A DNA stretch of 64,000 nucleotides from Saccharibacillus endophyticus (GCF_013185185.1 NZ_JAAZWE010000003.1:372001-436000); one strand, 5' to 3'; positions 18,041-26,798 are shown, counted from the first letter of the stretch. The notes: generated by a model not told the origin, from the letters alone. A program made the numbers and translations.

Positions 18041-18577
18041 ATGCTAACCTTGGAACAACAGCTCGATAACCTTGCCGATTTGGGTATGACATTCAAAGAA
18101 ACCAAAGAAAAAGTGCTGGAACTGACGGGAATCAACGGATCTGCTTATTACGAAGAAGAGCCGTATACGCGCTTGTTGGCCGAACTCGGCATGTTTAGTT
18201 TATCCGCGAATATTTGGACGTTTGATCTCGAAAGCGCGGAAGGGTCGGATGTCTACGAAGAATATATCACGCGCATGATCGGATTGTCGGAAGGCCGCAT
18301 CCGCATTTCGGACCTGCAAGGCAAATTTGATCCGACCGAAAGCACGACGAACATTTCTTTCGTGCATGAAGGGAACCGGCATGAAATCTCCGCGATGAAT
18401 CAAGGCGATTGGTTTGATATCTTCGTGCTCGGAAGCGTGCAAAATATCGTGCAAGGGACCGATCGTCGATTCATTCATCACGTGCAGGACCAGACGGTTA
18501 CCGTCGTTTTTTGCAACGACGCGGCGCAGCAAGAATTGCGGAAGCTGACGAACGGGGCTTACGGGTCTTTGATCTGA
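18041..18577 (+). CDS. Hypothetical protein, 178 aa
   Basis: Soluble acidic protein without signal peptide. The C-terminal half (DWFDIFVLGSVQNIV, TVTVVFCNDAAQQELR) suggests an alpha/beta fold. No family recognised. AAGGAG lies in the end of the VOC gene, and the start is four bases after its stop, so expression is coupled to it. Confidence 0.6.
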   Translation: MLTLEQQLDNLADLGMTFKETKEKVLELTGINGSAYYEEEPYTRLLAELGMFSLSANIWTFDLESAEGSDVYEEYITRMIGLSEGRIRISDLQGKFDPTESTTNISFVHEGNRHEISAMNQGDWFDIFVLGSVQNIVQGTDRRFIHHVQDQTVTVVFCNDAAQQELRKLTNGAYGSLI

Positions 18578-18592
18578 TCCGATATAAAAAGC

Positions 18593-20443
18593 TCAAAACG
18601 GCGAAAACGGTCGATCCAGCATCTGCGTCAACTCTTCGGCTTGAAGCAGCGACGAGAGCGGATCGGATTGGAAATAGCGATTCCACGGCAGGTCGACGAT
18701 CCGGTGCCGCCGCGCGACGGCTTCGCGATTCCACTGCGGCGCCGAAGTCAGATTATGCGAAGCGTCATAGTTCATGACCAGCACCCATTCGCCCAAATTG
18801 GCTTCCAATTCGGATTCGCCGACGCGAGCGTAGTCCTGCCCGCTGCCGGCGAGCATACGTCCTAAGGAAGAAGGCGAAGACAGATTCAGTCGGTCATAAA
18901 CGGCACGCCCTCCGCGATAAGCCGCGTTTCCGATCAACGTAACCTGCGCGTCGCACCAATACGGATCGGCCAACGTGAACGTAGCGGGCTTCGCGAAACG
19001 CGCGGCCAATCGGCTTCGCAGATTATACGTACGCAGCCGAGCCTGGCGTATCCAGGCTTCGGCTTCTTTTTTGCGTCCGATCCATTGACCCAGCCGATGC
19101 ATTTCGTTTTCCATTCCGCCGCAATGATCGGATTCGAAGACAAGCGTAGGCGCAATTCTGGCGTAAGAAGCATAAGCTTCCCGATTCCAGGTCAAGATCA
19201 GATCCGGCTCCAGTTCGATAATGCGCGCATACGAAATTTCATTATGTCTCCCGATATCCGCAGGAGCCGCGTTCCAATACGCATCAAGCAGCCCGGCGTT
19301 GTCCGTGAGCGTGGAAGGCGCACCGATCGGCTGCTCGCCCAGTGCCAGCAGATGCCCGATGCTCCAGTCGGTGACGATGCGCCGAGGGCGGTCGGGAATT
19401 TCGATATTGCCCATGACGGTACTGACGGTCCGGGTCGGTCCCGGAATAATAACATCTGGAGCGCCGATCGGGGGAGAGGAATGTTTCGTTCGGACTTCGG
19501 CTGCGGGAAGACAAGCCGCCTCGTGTCCGATATTTTCGGCTGCTTGCAGATCGCTCAGCAAGCGGGCCGACGCCGACGCGGACGTCGAATCGGATTCGCC
19601 GAGCCGATGTACCGAGGCATCCGACCTGCGATACTGCTCCGGCGAGAGGCCGAAGCTTTGCTTGAATTGACGGCTGAAGGAATAGGCGTTGGCATACCCG
19701 ACTTGTTCGGCGATTTGCTGCAAGTTCGCGGATGTGCTTTTCAAGTCTTTTTTCGCCTGACGCATTCGGATCCCGATCAATACTTGAAGCGGCGAGCGCT
19801 CGAAGCGTTCGCGGAACAGTTGGGAAAGCCTTCGGGTTCCGCAGCCTGCCGTTTCCGCAAGTTCGGCGAGCGTAACGGTTCGCGACAGATGCCCGATCAT
19901 GTATCGCAGGGCCCGCAGAACGCGTCGGTCTTCGGGATTTGCCGTTTTATTTTTCTCCGATTCCTGCTGCTGCTTAAGAAAAATATGTACCGATTCATAC
20001 AAATGCGACCTCAATCGAAGCTGGTCCAACGTTTTCAGTCCGTGCCATTGCGCCAACAAAAGATCGAACGAACGCTTCAACTCCAGCAGATCCGAAGGCG
20101 CGAATGCCAGATCCGCCGACTCCTTCGAATATTCGTTCATGCAGTTCGTGCCGGGAAACGTATAGTCGAATAGATACAGCTCCGTCTCGTGCTCGGCGAT
20201 GAGCGCAAGCTCCGAACGGCAAGATATATGGATCGCATACGCTCCGTCGAAGGAGTAGGCCGTTTCCTTGCCGAGCGTCAGATGCCCTTTTCCGCTTGAG
20301 ACAAGCACGAACGCGGCCGAGGAAGATCCGCCGAAGCGAAACCTTTCGTCCGCTTCCAATCTTTTGAACCTGACATCCAACAATCTGGCCGGCAATCCGT
20401 TCCAATCCCGAATCAAACGATCCGCCGAAGGCGTGTTCCGCAT
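18593..20443 (-). CDS. AraC-type regulator with C-terminal siderophore-binding domain (Btr-like)
   Basis: 616 aa, about twice the normal AraC size. Order: N-terminal cupin-like sensor (to about 140), AraC helix-turn-helix pair (about 170-270; LAELAETAGCGTRRLSQLF, LQQIAEQVGYANAYSFSRQF), then a TroA/FhuD-like substrate-binding domain (about 340-610) without a signal peptide. B. subtilis Btr (YbbB) has this plan and activates ferri-bacillibactin uptake. The C-terminal domain aligns along its length with the lipoprotein encoded divergently at 20761. Start at 20443 chosen for AAAGGGGGA upstream. Confidence 0.9.
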   Translation of the reverse strand: MRNTPSADRLIRDWNGLPARLLDVRFKRLEADERFRFGGSSSAAFVLVSSGKGHLTLGKETAYSFDGAYAIHISCRSELALIAEHETELYLFDYTFPGTNCMNEYSKESADLAFAPSDLLELKRSFDLLLAQWHGLKTLDQLRLRSHLYESVHIFLKQQQESEKNKTANPEDRRVLRALRYMIGHLSRTVTLAELAETAGCGTRRLSQLFRERFERSPLQVLIGIRMRQAKKDLKSTSANLQQIAEQVGYANAYSFSRQFKQSFGLSPEQYRRSDASVHRLGESDSTSASASARLLSDLQAAENIGHEAACLPAAEVRTKHSSPPIGAPDVIIPGPTRTVSTVMGNIEIPDRPRRIVTDWSIGHLLALGEQPIGAPSTLTDNAGLLDAYWNAAPADIGRHNEISYARIIELEPDLILTWNREAYASYARIAPTLVFESDHCGGMENEMHRLGQWIGRKKEAEAWIRQARLRTYNLRSRLAARFAKPATFTLADPYWCDAQVTLIGNAAYRGGRAVYDRLNLSSPSSLGRMLAGSGQDYARVGESELEANLGEWVLVMNYDASHNLTSAPQWNREAVARRHRIVDLPWNRYFQSDPLSSLLQAEELTQMLDRPFSPF

Positions 20444-20580
20444 AGGTAGTCCCCCTTTTCTGTGCAGCGTTTTTTGGGGCGCGCAGGCCAACTCAACGAC
20501 GTGCATCTTTTGCCGCCGGCGAAGTTTGCGGATACGCCCATAATCTGCCGAGTCTTTTTTTACTATCTGTTCATTTTAAT

Positions 20581-20595
20581 TGATAACAATTCTCA
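20581..20595. promoter_or_regulatory. Fur-like box, regulator side
   Basis: TGATAACAATTCTCA matches the 7-1-7 Fur box (TGATAAT-N-ATTATCA) at 12 of 14 positions. It sits 138 bp upstream of the Btr-like regulator gene, in the divergent intergenic region, so iron repression of that gene is likely. Confidence 0.65.
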
Positions 20596-20693
20596 ACTCA
20601 ATAGATAAGTGTAAATTGCCGAATCGGGTATGCCGTATTGCTTTTTTGGATATTGTCCGGTGCAGTCGAGGAATTTATACTGGGACAAGTTAA

Positions 20694-20708
20694 TGAAAAC
20701 GATTCTCA
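20694..20708. promoter_or_regulatory. Fur-like box, binding-protein side
   Basis: TGAAAACGATTCTCA matches the 7-1-7 Fur box at 11 of 14 positions. It lies 53 bp upstream of the siderophore-binding lipoprotein gene, where a repressor would block its promoter. Together with the box at 20581 it gives one site per divergent gene. Confidence 0.6.
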
Positions 20709-20760
20709 ATAGAGTGTCGGATACCTACAGGCAAAGAGCGAAAGGGGATCAAACAAAAAA

Positions 20761-21768
20761 ATGAGACAAAGAAGCAAATGGGGGCTTTTATTCGTTATTA
20801 TGCTGGTATCGGCTATGATGTTGGCAGCTTGCTCGGGCGGCGGCAATCAGGAGGCGCAGGCTTCGACGGAAGCGGCGACGGCAGCAGACCCGGCGGAAAC
20901 AAACGGGAATACGGTTTCCGAAGAAGGCGGCATGCGCAAAGCGGAAACGGTCGTCGGCGAAGTGGAACTGCCTGCCAATCCGCAGCGAATCGTCGCCGAT
21001 TGGAACGTCGGCCATCTGCTCGCGCTGGATATCACGCCGATCGCGATCCCGCATACGCTGCTCGAATACGGTAAATTTCTGCGCGAATCGATTCCCGATA
21101 CCGTGGCCGATCTCGGCGACCATAACGCGATATCCTTGGAGCAGCTAACGGCCGTACAGCCGGATTTGATCATCACGTTCTCGGCCGACAAATACGAAGC
21201 CTACAGCAAAGTCGCTCCGACGCTGGTGTTCGATACGTCGCAGTACGAGACTATGCAGGACCAAATCACCGCGCTGGGCGAATATTTGAACCGGCAAGAC
21301 GAAGCCGCTGCTTGGAACGCCGACTTCGAAAAACGGCTTCAAGCGGCTCGGGAAAAGGTTCAAGCCGCGGTGTCTCCCGAAGATACGTTCACGCTGGTCG
21401 ATTATAACTGGGAAGGCGGCGTGCTGGTGCTCGGGAATTCGGAAAACCGCGGCGGAAGTGCTTTGTACAAGCTGTTAGGCTTGAACGCGGACGAAGACGT
21501 GCAAAGCCAAATTATCGATAAAGGCGAAGAAAGCTCCGTGATCAGTTGGGAAGTCTTCGACGAATACGTCGGCACTTATTTACTGGAACTGACGGATGAA
21601 GGCGCCGAACCGCAGCGGCTGCAAAAAGTTTGGTCGCAGCTCGACGCGGTCAAAAACGATCGCCGCATCGAACTGGATCTGCGAAAATACTTCACGGCCG
21701 ATCCGTTCACCGCTATTCTTCAAGCCGAAGACATGGCTGATCTGATCGTCGCCAAAGCCGAACAGTGA
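20761..21768 (+). CDS. Iron-siderophore ABC transporter substrate-binding lipoprotein
   Basis: 335 aa. A lipoprotein signal peptide ends in the lipobox LAAC (Cys24), followed by a Gly/Ser/Ala/Glu-rich linker and a FhuD/BtuF-like domain (about 60-335; NPQRIVADWNVGHLLAL, PDLIITFSADKYEAYSKVAP). It delivers ferric siderophore to a FecCD-type permease. No permease or ATPase gene is adjacent, so it must work with one encoded elsewhere. Fur-like box and the divergent Btr-like gene point to iron control. A terminator follows. Confidence 0.9.
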   Translation: MRQRSKWGLLFVIMLVSAMMLAACSGGGNQEAQASTEAATAADPAETNGNTVSEEGGMRKAETVVGEVELPANPQRIVADWNVGHLLALDITPIAIPHTLLEYGKFLRESIPDTVADLGDHNAISLEQLTAVQPDLIITFSADKYEAYSKVAPTLVFDTSQYETMQDQITALGEYLNRQDEAAAWNADFEKRLQAAREKVQAAVSPEDTFTLVDYNWEGGVLVLGNSENRGGSALYKLLGLNADEDVQSQIIDKGEESSVISWEVFDEYVGTYLLELTDEGAEPQRLQKVWSQLDAVKNDRRIELDLRKYFTADPFTAILQAEDMADLIVAKAEQ

Positions 21769-21799
21769 TCGGCTCGTTGCGGCGGATATGACTAAAAGG

Positions 21800-21834
21800 C
21801 AGACTTTCGCCGCGCGGCGAAGGTCTGTTTTTTT
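21800..21834 (+). terminator. Intrinsic terminator of the siderophore-binding gene
   Basis: CAGACTTTCGCC (21800-21811) pairs with GGCGAAGGTCTG (21816-21827, one G-U) and is followed by seven T. Confidence 0.9.
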
Positions 21835-21896
21835 ACGCCGTCAGAAGTGGTACGATGGGAATAAAAGTAACTGCAATGGAAAGAAGGATCGGAATC

Positions 21897-22382
21897 ATGT
21901 CTGCGGTACAAACCGAGTTGAAAGTTGCTCTGTATACGATGTGTCTGGTACGAGATGGGGATCGCTTGCTGCTGATGAACCGCCCGGCCGAGAAAGGCTT
22001 TCCGGGCTGGATCGCGCCGGGCGGCAAAGTGGATTTCCCCGAAAGCTTGACCGAAGGCGCGGCGCGCGAAGTGTTGGAAGAGACCGGCTTGACCGTGCGC
22101 AATCTGATTTACAAAGGGCTGGACGAATTTGTCGATCCCGAGCGGAATTTCCGGTACATGGTGTTCAACTACGTGGCGGAAGAATTTGAAGGCGAGCTGC
22201 TGGAAAACCCTCCCGAAGGCGAGTTGAAATGGATTCCGATCAACGAAGCGGCAACCTATCCGATGCAGGATTGGTTCAAGCGTCGTTTGTCGTTCTTTTT
22301 CGAGGAAGGGACATTCGAAGTCTATGCTATTTACGATCAGGAGACGGATACGACGTTGAAAGAGACGGTGAAACGAACATAA
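21897..22382 (+). CDS. Nudix hydrolase, 8-oxo-dGTP diphosphatase-like
   Basis: 161 aa. The Nudix box runs from about residue 42 to 64 (GGKVDFPESLTEGAAREVLE, then ETGL). The short lead-in TMCLVRDGDRLLLMNRP fits small MutT/YtkD-type house-cleaning enzymes; the substrate is not determined by sequence. The ATG at 21897 has AAGGAT upstream and matches the family's usual start; two upstream in-frame ATG codons are less likely. The next Nudix gene follows 29 bp later. Confidence 0.85.
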   Translation: MSAVQTELKVALYTMCLVRDGDRLLLMNRPAEKGFPGWIAPGGKVDFPESLTEGAAREVLEETGLTVRNLIYKGLDEFVDPERNFRYMVFNYVAEEFEGELLENPPEGELKWIPINEAATYPMQDWFKRRLSFFFEEGTFEVYAIYDQETDTTLKETVKRT

Positions 22383-22411
22383 GCATCGAAAACGGGGAAA
22401 AGGGTGGGACA

Positions 22412-22864
22412 ATGGGATACATCATGGAACTGCGCGAACTTGTCGGCAGCAGACCGTTAATCATGGCCGGCGCGTGCGTGATCGTTGAGCTGAACGGAGC
22501 CATTTTGCTGCAAAAAAGAACGGACAACGGCTTCTGGGGACTCCCGGGCGGAGCGCTCGAACCCGGCGAGACGCTGGAACAGGTAGCGCGCCGCGAGCTG
22601 TTTGAAGAAACGGGACTCACGGCCGGGAAGTTGGAGCTGCTGGAGATTTTTTCGGGCGAAGAACTGTATTACCGTTATCCGAACGGGGATGAAGTACATA
22701 ACGTGATCGCGGCTTATTGCTGTCGGGACGCTCAAGGACAAGCTTACGCGGACGGGGAAGAAGGCTCGGAGCTGCGATTTTTCCCCGTTGACCAACTGCC
22801 GCCCGTGCATGAATGGAATCCGGCCGATCGCCCTGCTCTGAATACGTACCTGAGCAGGATATAA
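22412..22864 (+). CDS. Nudix hydrolase (ADP-ribose pyrophosphatase-like group)
   Basis: 150 aa. The Nudix box lies at about 47-69 (GGALEPGETLEQVARRELFE, then ETGL), complete with the REUxEE core. MAGACVIVELNGAILLQKR before it is common in small Nudix proteins of Bacillales. It is tandem with another Nudix gene but not a close copy of it. Start at 22412 follows AAAAGGGTGGG. Substrate unknown. Confidence 0.85.
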   Translation: MGYIMELRELVGSRPLIMAGACVIVELNGAILLQKRTDNGFWGLPGGALEPGETLEQVARRELFEETGLTAGKLELLEIFSGEELYYRYPNGDEVHNVIAAYCCRDAQGQAYADGEEGSELRFFPVDQLPPVHEWNPADRPALNTYLSRI

Positions 22865-22900
22865 AGCATCGAAGAATACGCAAAATAGGGAGGACTGCCC

Positions 22901-23266
22901 ATGAATCCGCACGAGAATAAACGTCTTCAGCTTGCTTTGACGGTGTTATATCCTGTGCTGATCGGAGTGTTCTTCATATGGATGCAATCCGCATTCTGGC
23001 TGCTGGCGGTCGTGACGATGCTGGTCTACTGCGCGCTGTGGAAAAATATCGGCTTCGTGATGCTGTCGAATGGGCTGCTGCTCGCATTATCGATTGGCTT
23101 GTGGGTGACGGAGGTCGATTATATGCAGATGGGCAGCGTGCGGGAGACTCGGTCCTGGCTGCCGTTTGCCTACATCTTGTACGGCGCGTTCTGCTTGATC
23201 CCGTCCATGCTGCTGGTTCCTTTGCGAAATCTGCTGATCAAAAAAGATCGGCAGCGCCATTTATAA
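22901..23266 (+). CDS. Membrane protein, 121 aa, four helices
   Basis: Four hydrophobic segments are visible, starting LALTVLYPVLIGVFFIWMQS and ending in LYGAFCLIPSMLLVPL, then a basic tail KKDRQRHL that should face the cytoplasm. GGGAGGA precedes the ATG. No recognised family. Confidence 0.65.
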   Translation: MNPHENKRLQLALTVLYPVLIGVFFIWMQSAFWLLAVVTMLVYCALWKNIGFVMLSNGLLLALSIGLWVTEVDYMQMGSVRETRSWLPFAYILYGAFCLIPSMLLVPLRNLLIKKDRQRHL

Positions 23267-23325
23267 TCGAAGGAGAGGAGTATCTTGTCAACTCTTACCT
23301 TTAGCGTTGACAATGTAACAATACG

Positions 23326-24270
23326 ATGGGATATACGTTACAAGGATTTATCGGTCCGGCCCCTGTGCTGAAAACGTTGGGCATCCGCTTCCGGACGGCG
23401 AAGGTCGTTTCTTTATCGGGTGAACTGGCGCTTGTTGCGTTGGACGATGCTTTGCAAGACGAGATCAATCAGGACTCGGATCAGTTGATAGAACCGTGGG
23501 ATATTTTTACGGAAAAGATCGAGTCGGCAGGCCGCGAATTGTCCCGACACGGAATCGTGGCTTACGTGGAAGCCGATTATTTCGGAGGTACGGGCGATCA
23601 ATCTTGCGTGGTATGGGAAAAGGGACAAGAATTACTGCGGGAAACACGATCGGCAAAGGCCATCAATCATGCGTTAAAGCTGCTCGGTGTCGTCTGTTCG
23701 GAAGATGCTGTCGATGAGTTCGATACGGTTCATCTCGGGCGGCATCGTAGCGTAGAAAGTTGGGCGGAAGATCAGGAGCATGCGCGGCCGACTTTGCAGA
23801 TCAGTCCGGTTAGGGAGAATCAAGAACGATTGGCTGAAGCCGCAGACTACTTTTGGAGCCGTTGGGGCGACGAATCGACGTTCGACTTTTACCGGGATTG
23901 CATGGAACGTTCTTGCGATACCGATGCCGATCTGCCGCGATTTTATCTGTTGACAGAAGGTGAAAAAGGTTCGATCGCCGGAGGTTATGCCCTGCTGCGC
24001 AGCGACTTGAACAGCAGGCAGGATCTGTGTCCGTGGCTGGCTTGCCTGTATGTCGAACCTCGTTGGCGGAGCCTGCGTTTGGGTAGTATGCTGCTTGACC
24101 ATGCGGCTGGCGAGGCACAAGCCAAAGGCTACGACAGCCTGTATCTGTGTACCGATCTTGAAGGGTATTACGAGCGGTACGGCTGGAGCTGCATTGGAAA
24201 AGGGTACGGGATCGACGGTGCGGAAACGAAGATTTATCGGCTGCGACCGGTCAAAAACGGGATACAATGA
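23326..24270 (+). CDS. Two-domain protein: uncharacterised N-terminal domain fused to GNAT acetyltransferase
   Basis: 314 aa. Residues 1-150 (GYTLQGFIGPAPVLKTLG, LALVALDDALQDEINQDS) resemble a stand-alone small protein family of Firmicutes with no known function. Residues 160-310 form a GNAT domain with the acetyl-CoA loop RWRSLRLGSMLL and C-terminal YERYGWSCIGK. The ATG has no ribosome binding site directly upstream; a strong one (GGAGAGGAG, about 23271-23279) lies 46 bases before it and would serve a TTG in another frame. A terminator with an inner hairpin follows. Confidence 0.7.
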   Translation: MGYTLQGFIGPAPVLKTLGIRFRTAKVVSLSGELALVALDDALQDEINQDSDQLIEPWDIFTEKIESAGRELSRHGIVAYVEADYFGGTGDQSCVVWEKGQELLRETRSAKAINHALKLLGVVCSEDAVDEFDTVHLGRHRSVESWAEDQEHARPTLQISPVRENQERLAEAADYFWSRWGDESTFDFYRDCMERSCDTDADLPRFYLLTEGEKGSIAGGYALLRSDLNSRQDLCPWLACLYVEPRWRSLRLGSMLLDHAAGEAQAKGYDSLYLCTDLEGYYERYGWSCIGKGYGIDGAETKIYRLRPVKNGIQ

Positions 24271-24292
24271 GGCATTCGGCCCAATCCTGAAC

Positions 24293-24352
24293 AAAGGAGT
24301 TTTCCGATTATCCTTTCATTCAAAGGATGTGACAGGAAAACTCCTTTTCTTG
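24293..24352 (+). terminator. Intrinsic terminator with nested hairpin
   Basis: AAAGGAGTTTTCC (24293-24305) pairs perfectly with GGAAAACTCCTTT (24335-24347). Inside it, ATCCTTT (24310-24316) pairs with AAAGGAT (24322-24328). A short T-rich tail follows. Confidence 0.8.
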
Positions 24353-24370
24353 TTAGGTATATCTGCCTTT

Positions 24371-24409
24371 TTTACAAACTTAGCGTTTACATTTCACAAT
24401 TGTTTCACT
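24371..24409 (+). promoter_or_regulatory. Candidate PhoP box upstream of the nucleotidase gene
   Basis: Hexamers spaced exactly 11 bp apart start at 24371 (TTTACA), 24382 (AGCGTT, poor), 24393 (TTCACA) and 24404 (TTCACT). Bacillus PhoP binds four TT(A/C/T)ACA-like repeats at 11-bp spacing. Three of four fit. The target, a secreted nucleotidase, is a sensible phosphate-starvation gene. A matching -10 is not clear. Confidence 0.35.
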
Positions 24410-24467
24410 AGTATTAAATCTGATGCCATATTTCTTTACACCATACATAACAGGGGGAGTTTGTTAC

Positions 24468-26738
24468 ATGCGCGAATTTTCGAAAAAACGTTTCGCGGGA
24501 GGAGCCTTAACCTTCTTTTTGGGAGCTTCGATATGGTTTGCTCCTTTTGCTTCCGCTCGCGCCGAAGCAGAAGAACCGGTTAAATCCGCGGAGTCGGCTA
24601 GTGAAACCCAAATTACGCTGCTCGGCACATCAGATATTCACGGCCGATTCATGCCTTGGGATTACGCGTTGGACGGACCCAATCCGACCGGAAGCATGAC
24701 GCAGCTGTACACGATCGTCAAAAAAGTCCGCGCGGAAAATCCGAATACGATTTTGCTGGACGCCGGCGATATGATTCAGGACAACTCGGCCGAACTGTTC
24801 AACGACCAACCTCAATCTCCGATGATGGTGGCGATGAACGAAATGAACTATGACGCCTGGGTCATGGGCAACCATGAATTCAACTTCGGCTTGGACGTGT
24901 TGGAGAAAATCTCTTCCCAGTTCAACGGGCAGCCCCTCGTCGGCAATATTTTCAAAGAAAACGGCGACCGCTACATGCCTGCGTATACGATTATCGAAAA
25001 AGACGGAATCAAAGTCGGCGTGATCGGAATGAACACGCCGATGATTACCGAGTTCGAGAAAGGCACCGACCATCTGGACGGCGTGATCGTGAAAGACCCT
25101 GTCGAAGAAACGAAAAAAGCGGTCGCCGAGTTGAAAGGCAAAGTAGACGTGATGGTCGGGCTTATGCATATGGGTTTGGATAACGAGAACGGGAATCCGG
25201 GAACCGGAGTCACCGATATCGCCAACGCCAACCCGGAGCTTGCAGCGATCTTCGCCGGGCATATGCATACGTTGATCGAGTCCCAGACGGTAAACGGCGT
25301 GCTGATCTCCGAGCCGAACAAATACGGATCGCATATCTCGCGAATCGACCTGACTTTCGAGAAAAAGGGCGACCGCGTCGTGTTGAAAAGCAAAGAAGCG
25401 CAAGCCCTGGCCGTAAAAGCGGCAGACGGCAGTTACGAGGTGTCGGACGCGGAGTTGGAAAAAACGCTGCATCCGTTCCATGAGTTCGCCCGCGCGGACG
25501 CCAATATCGAAGTCGCGGAATTGAAAGGAACCGATCTGGTGCCTGACGACGAGATCAAAGGCATTCCTGCCGTACAGGTTCAAGAAACGCCGTTATCCGA
25601 TTTCTTCACCGAAGTCATGATCCACTACAGCGATGCGGACGTGGTCGCGCACCAGATCGATAACGACAAAGCCAAGTTGGACATCGGGCCGATCAAGAAA
25701 AAAGACATCGCGTTCAACTACCAATACACGTTCGGCGAAGTTACGGTGTATGAAGTCACGGGACAGGATCTCAAAGACTATATGGAATGGTCGGCAGGCT
25801 ACTTCAACTCGGCGCGTCCCGGAGACGTGACGGTCAGCTTCGATCCGAAACGACGGGCTTCCAAGTACAGCACCAACGATTTCTTCGGAGGCGTTACTTA
25901 CGAGATCGATCTTACCCGGCCTTACGGCAGCCGGATCGTCAATCTCAAGTACAAGAACGGCGATGCGGTCGAAAAACAAGACACGCTCAAGCTCGGCATG
26001 AACGCTTACCGGATGGAAGCATTGATCGCGAAAGGCGGACCGCTGGAAGGGCGCGAATTCAAGCAGCTTTGGTCTTCCAAAGACGCTTCGGCGTTCGGGG
26101 AGATTCAAGGCACGATCCGCAATCTGTCTATCGCTTACCTCCAAGAAGAAAAGAACGGCGTATACGAGCCGACGCTTCAAAACAACTGGAAAATCACCGG
26201 CGTCGACTTCGATGCGCCGGAGCGCGCGGATGTCGTGGAACTGATTAATGAAGGCATCCTGTCCGTTCCGACTGCCGAAGACGGCAAATACACCAATATT
26301 GCGTCGATCAATATCCGGGATGCCGTTACTCAAGAAGAAGTCAAAGCGTTATCCGCCAAAGCAAACGTGGATGCGGCTCAATTTTCCGGCGTGAAAAACA
26401 AAGGCGAATTTTACCGGGAATTAAACGCGGCCCGCAAACCGGCGGCAGGCGAGACAAAACCGCTGCCGGAAAAACCCGTGGTTCCTGCGCAGCCTAGACC
26501 GCAGCCGGTACCGTCCAAGCCGGCAGCCGGGAAAGACACTACCGTTCAACGGGCCAAAGTTACCGCAGATTACTTGAATGTTCGGACTGCTCCTTCCTCC
26601 AAGGCCAATATCATCAAAGCCGTACCGAAAGGCACGATGCTTGAAGTGATCGGCCAAGAGAAATCCGGCTGGCTGAAAGTCAAACTGGATGGACGGACCG
26701 CTTACGTGTACGCGAAATACGTGAGTTTGTCGAAATAA
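24468..26738 (+). CDS. Secreted 5'-nucleotidase/2',3'-cyclic phosphodiesterase with C-terminal SH3 domain
   Basis: 756 aa. A signal peptide (to about residue 30, AxA site in FASARAEA) is followed by a calcineurin-like domain with the metal ligands in GTSDIHGRF, DAGDMI, GNHEF, and GHMHT, then the 5'-nucleotidase C-terminal domain (about 330-510). After a Pro/Lys-rich linker comes a bacterial SH3 domain (VTADYLNVRTAPSSKANII), which likely holds the enzyme at the cell wall. It would release phosphate from extracellular nucleotides. Start at 24468 follows CAGGGGGAG. Confidence 0.92.
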   Translation: MREFSKKRFAGGALTFFLGASIWFAPFASARAEAEEPVKSAESASETQITLLGTSDIHGRFMPWDYALDGPNPTGSMTQLYTIVKKVRAENPNTILLDAGDMIQDNSAELFNDQPQSPMMVAMNEMNYDAWVMGNHEFNFGLDVLEKISSQFNGQPLVGNIFKENGDRYMPAYTIIEKDGIKVGVIGMNTPMITEFEKGTDHLDGVIVKDPVEETKKAVAELKGKVDVMVGLMHMGLDNENGNPGTGVTDIANANPELAAIFAGHMHTLIESQTVNGVLISEPNKYGSHISRIDLTFEKKGDRVVLKSKEAQALAVKAADGSYEVSDAELEKTLHPFHEFARADANIEVAELKGTDLVPDDEIKGIPAVQVQETPLSDFFTEVMIHYSDADVVAHQIDNDKAKLDIGPIKKKDIAFNYQYTFGEVTVYEVTGQDLKDYMEWSAGYFNSARPGDVTVSFDPKRRASKYSTNDFFGGVTYEIDLTRPYGSRIVNLKYKNGDAVEKQDTLKLGMNAYRMEALIAKGGPLEGREFKQLWSSKDASAFGEIQGTIRNLSIAYLQEEKNGVYEPTLQNNWKITGVDFDAPERADVVELINEGILSVPTAEDGKYTNIASINIRDAVTQEEVKALSAKANVDAAQFSGVKNKGEFYRELNAARKPAAGETKPLPEKPVVPAQPRPQPVPSKPAAGKDTTVQRAKVTADYLNVRTAPSSKANIIKAVPKGTMLEVIGQEKSGWLKVKLDGRTAYVYAKYVSLSK

Positions 26739-26762
26739 TCAGCCGTTCAAGCACGTCGGATC

Positions 26763-26798
26763 AAGAAGACCCTCTGCTCAGGCAAAGGGTCTTCTTTT
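26763..26798 (+). terminator. Intrinsic terminator of the nucleotidase gene
   Basis: AAGAAGACCCT (26763-26773) pairs with AGGGTCTTCTT (26786-26796) and runs into T residues. Confidence 0.85.
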
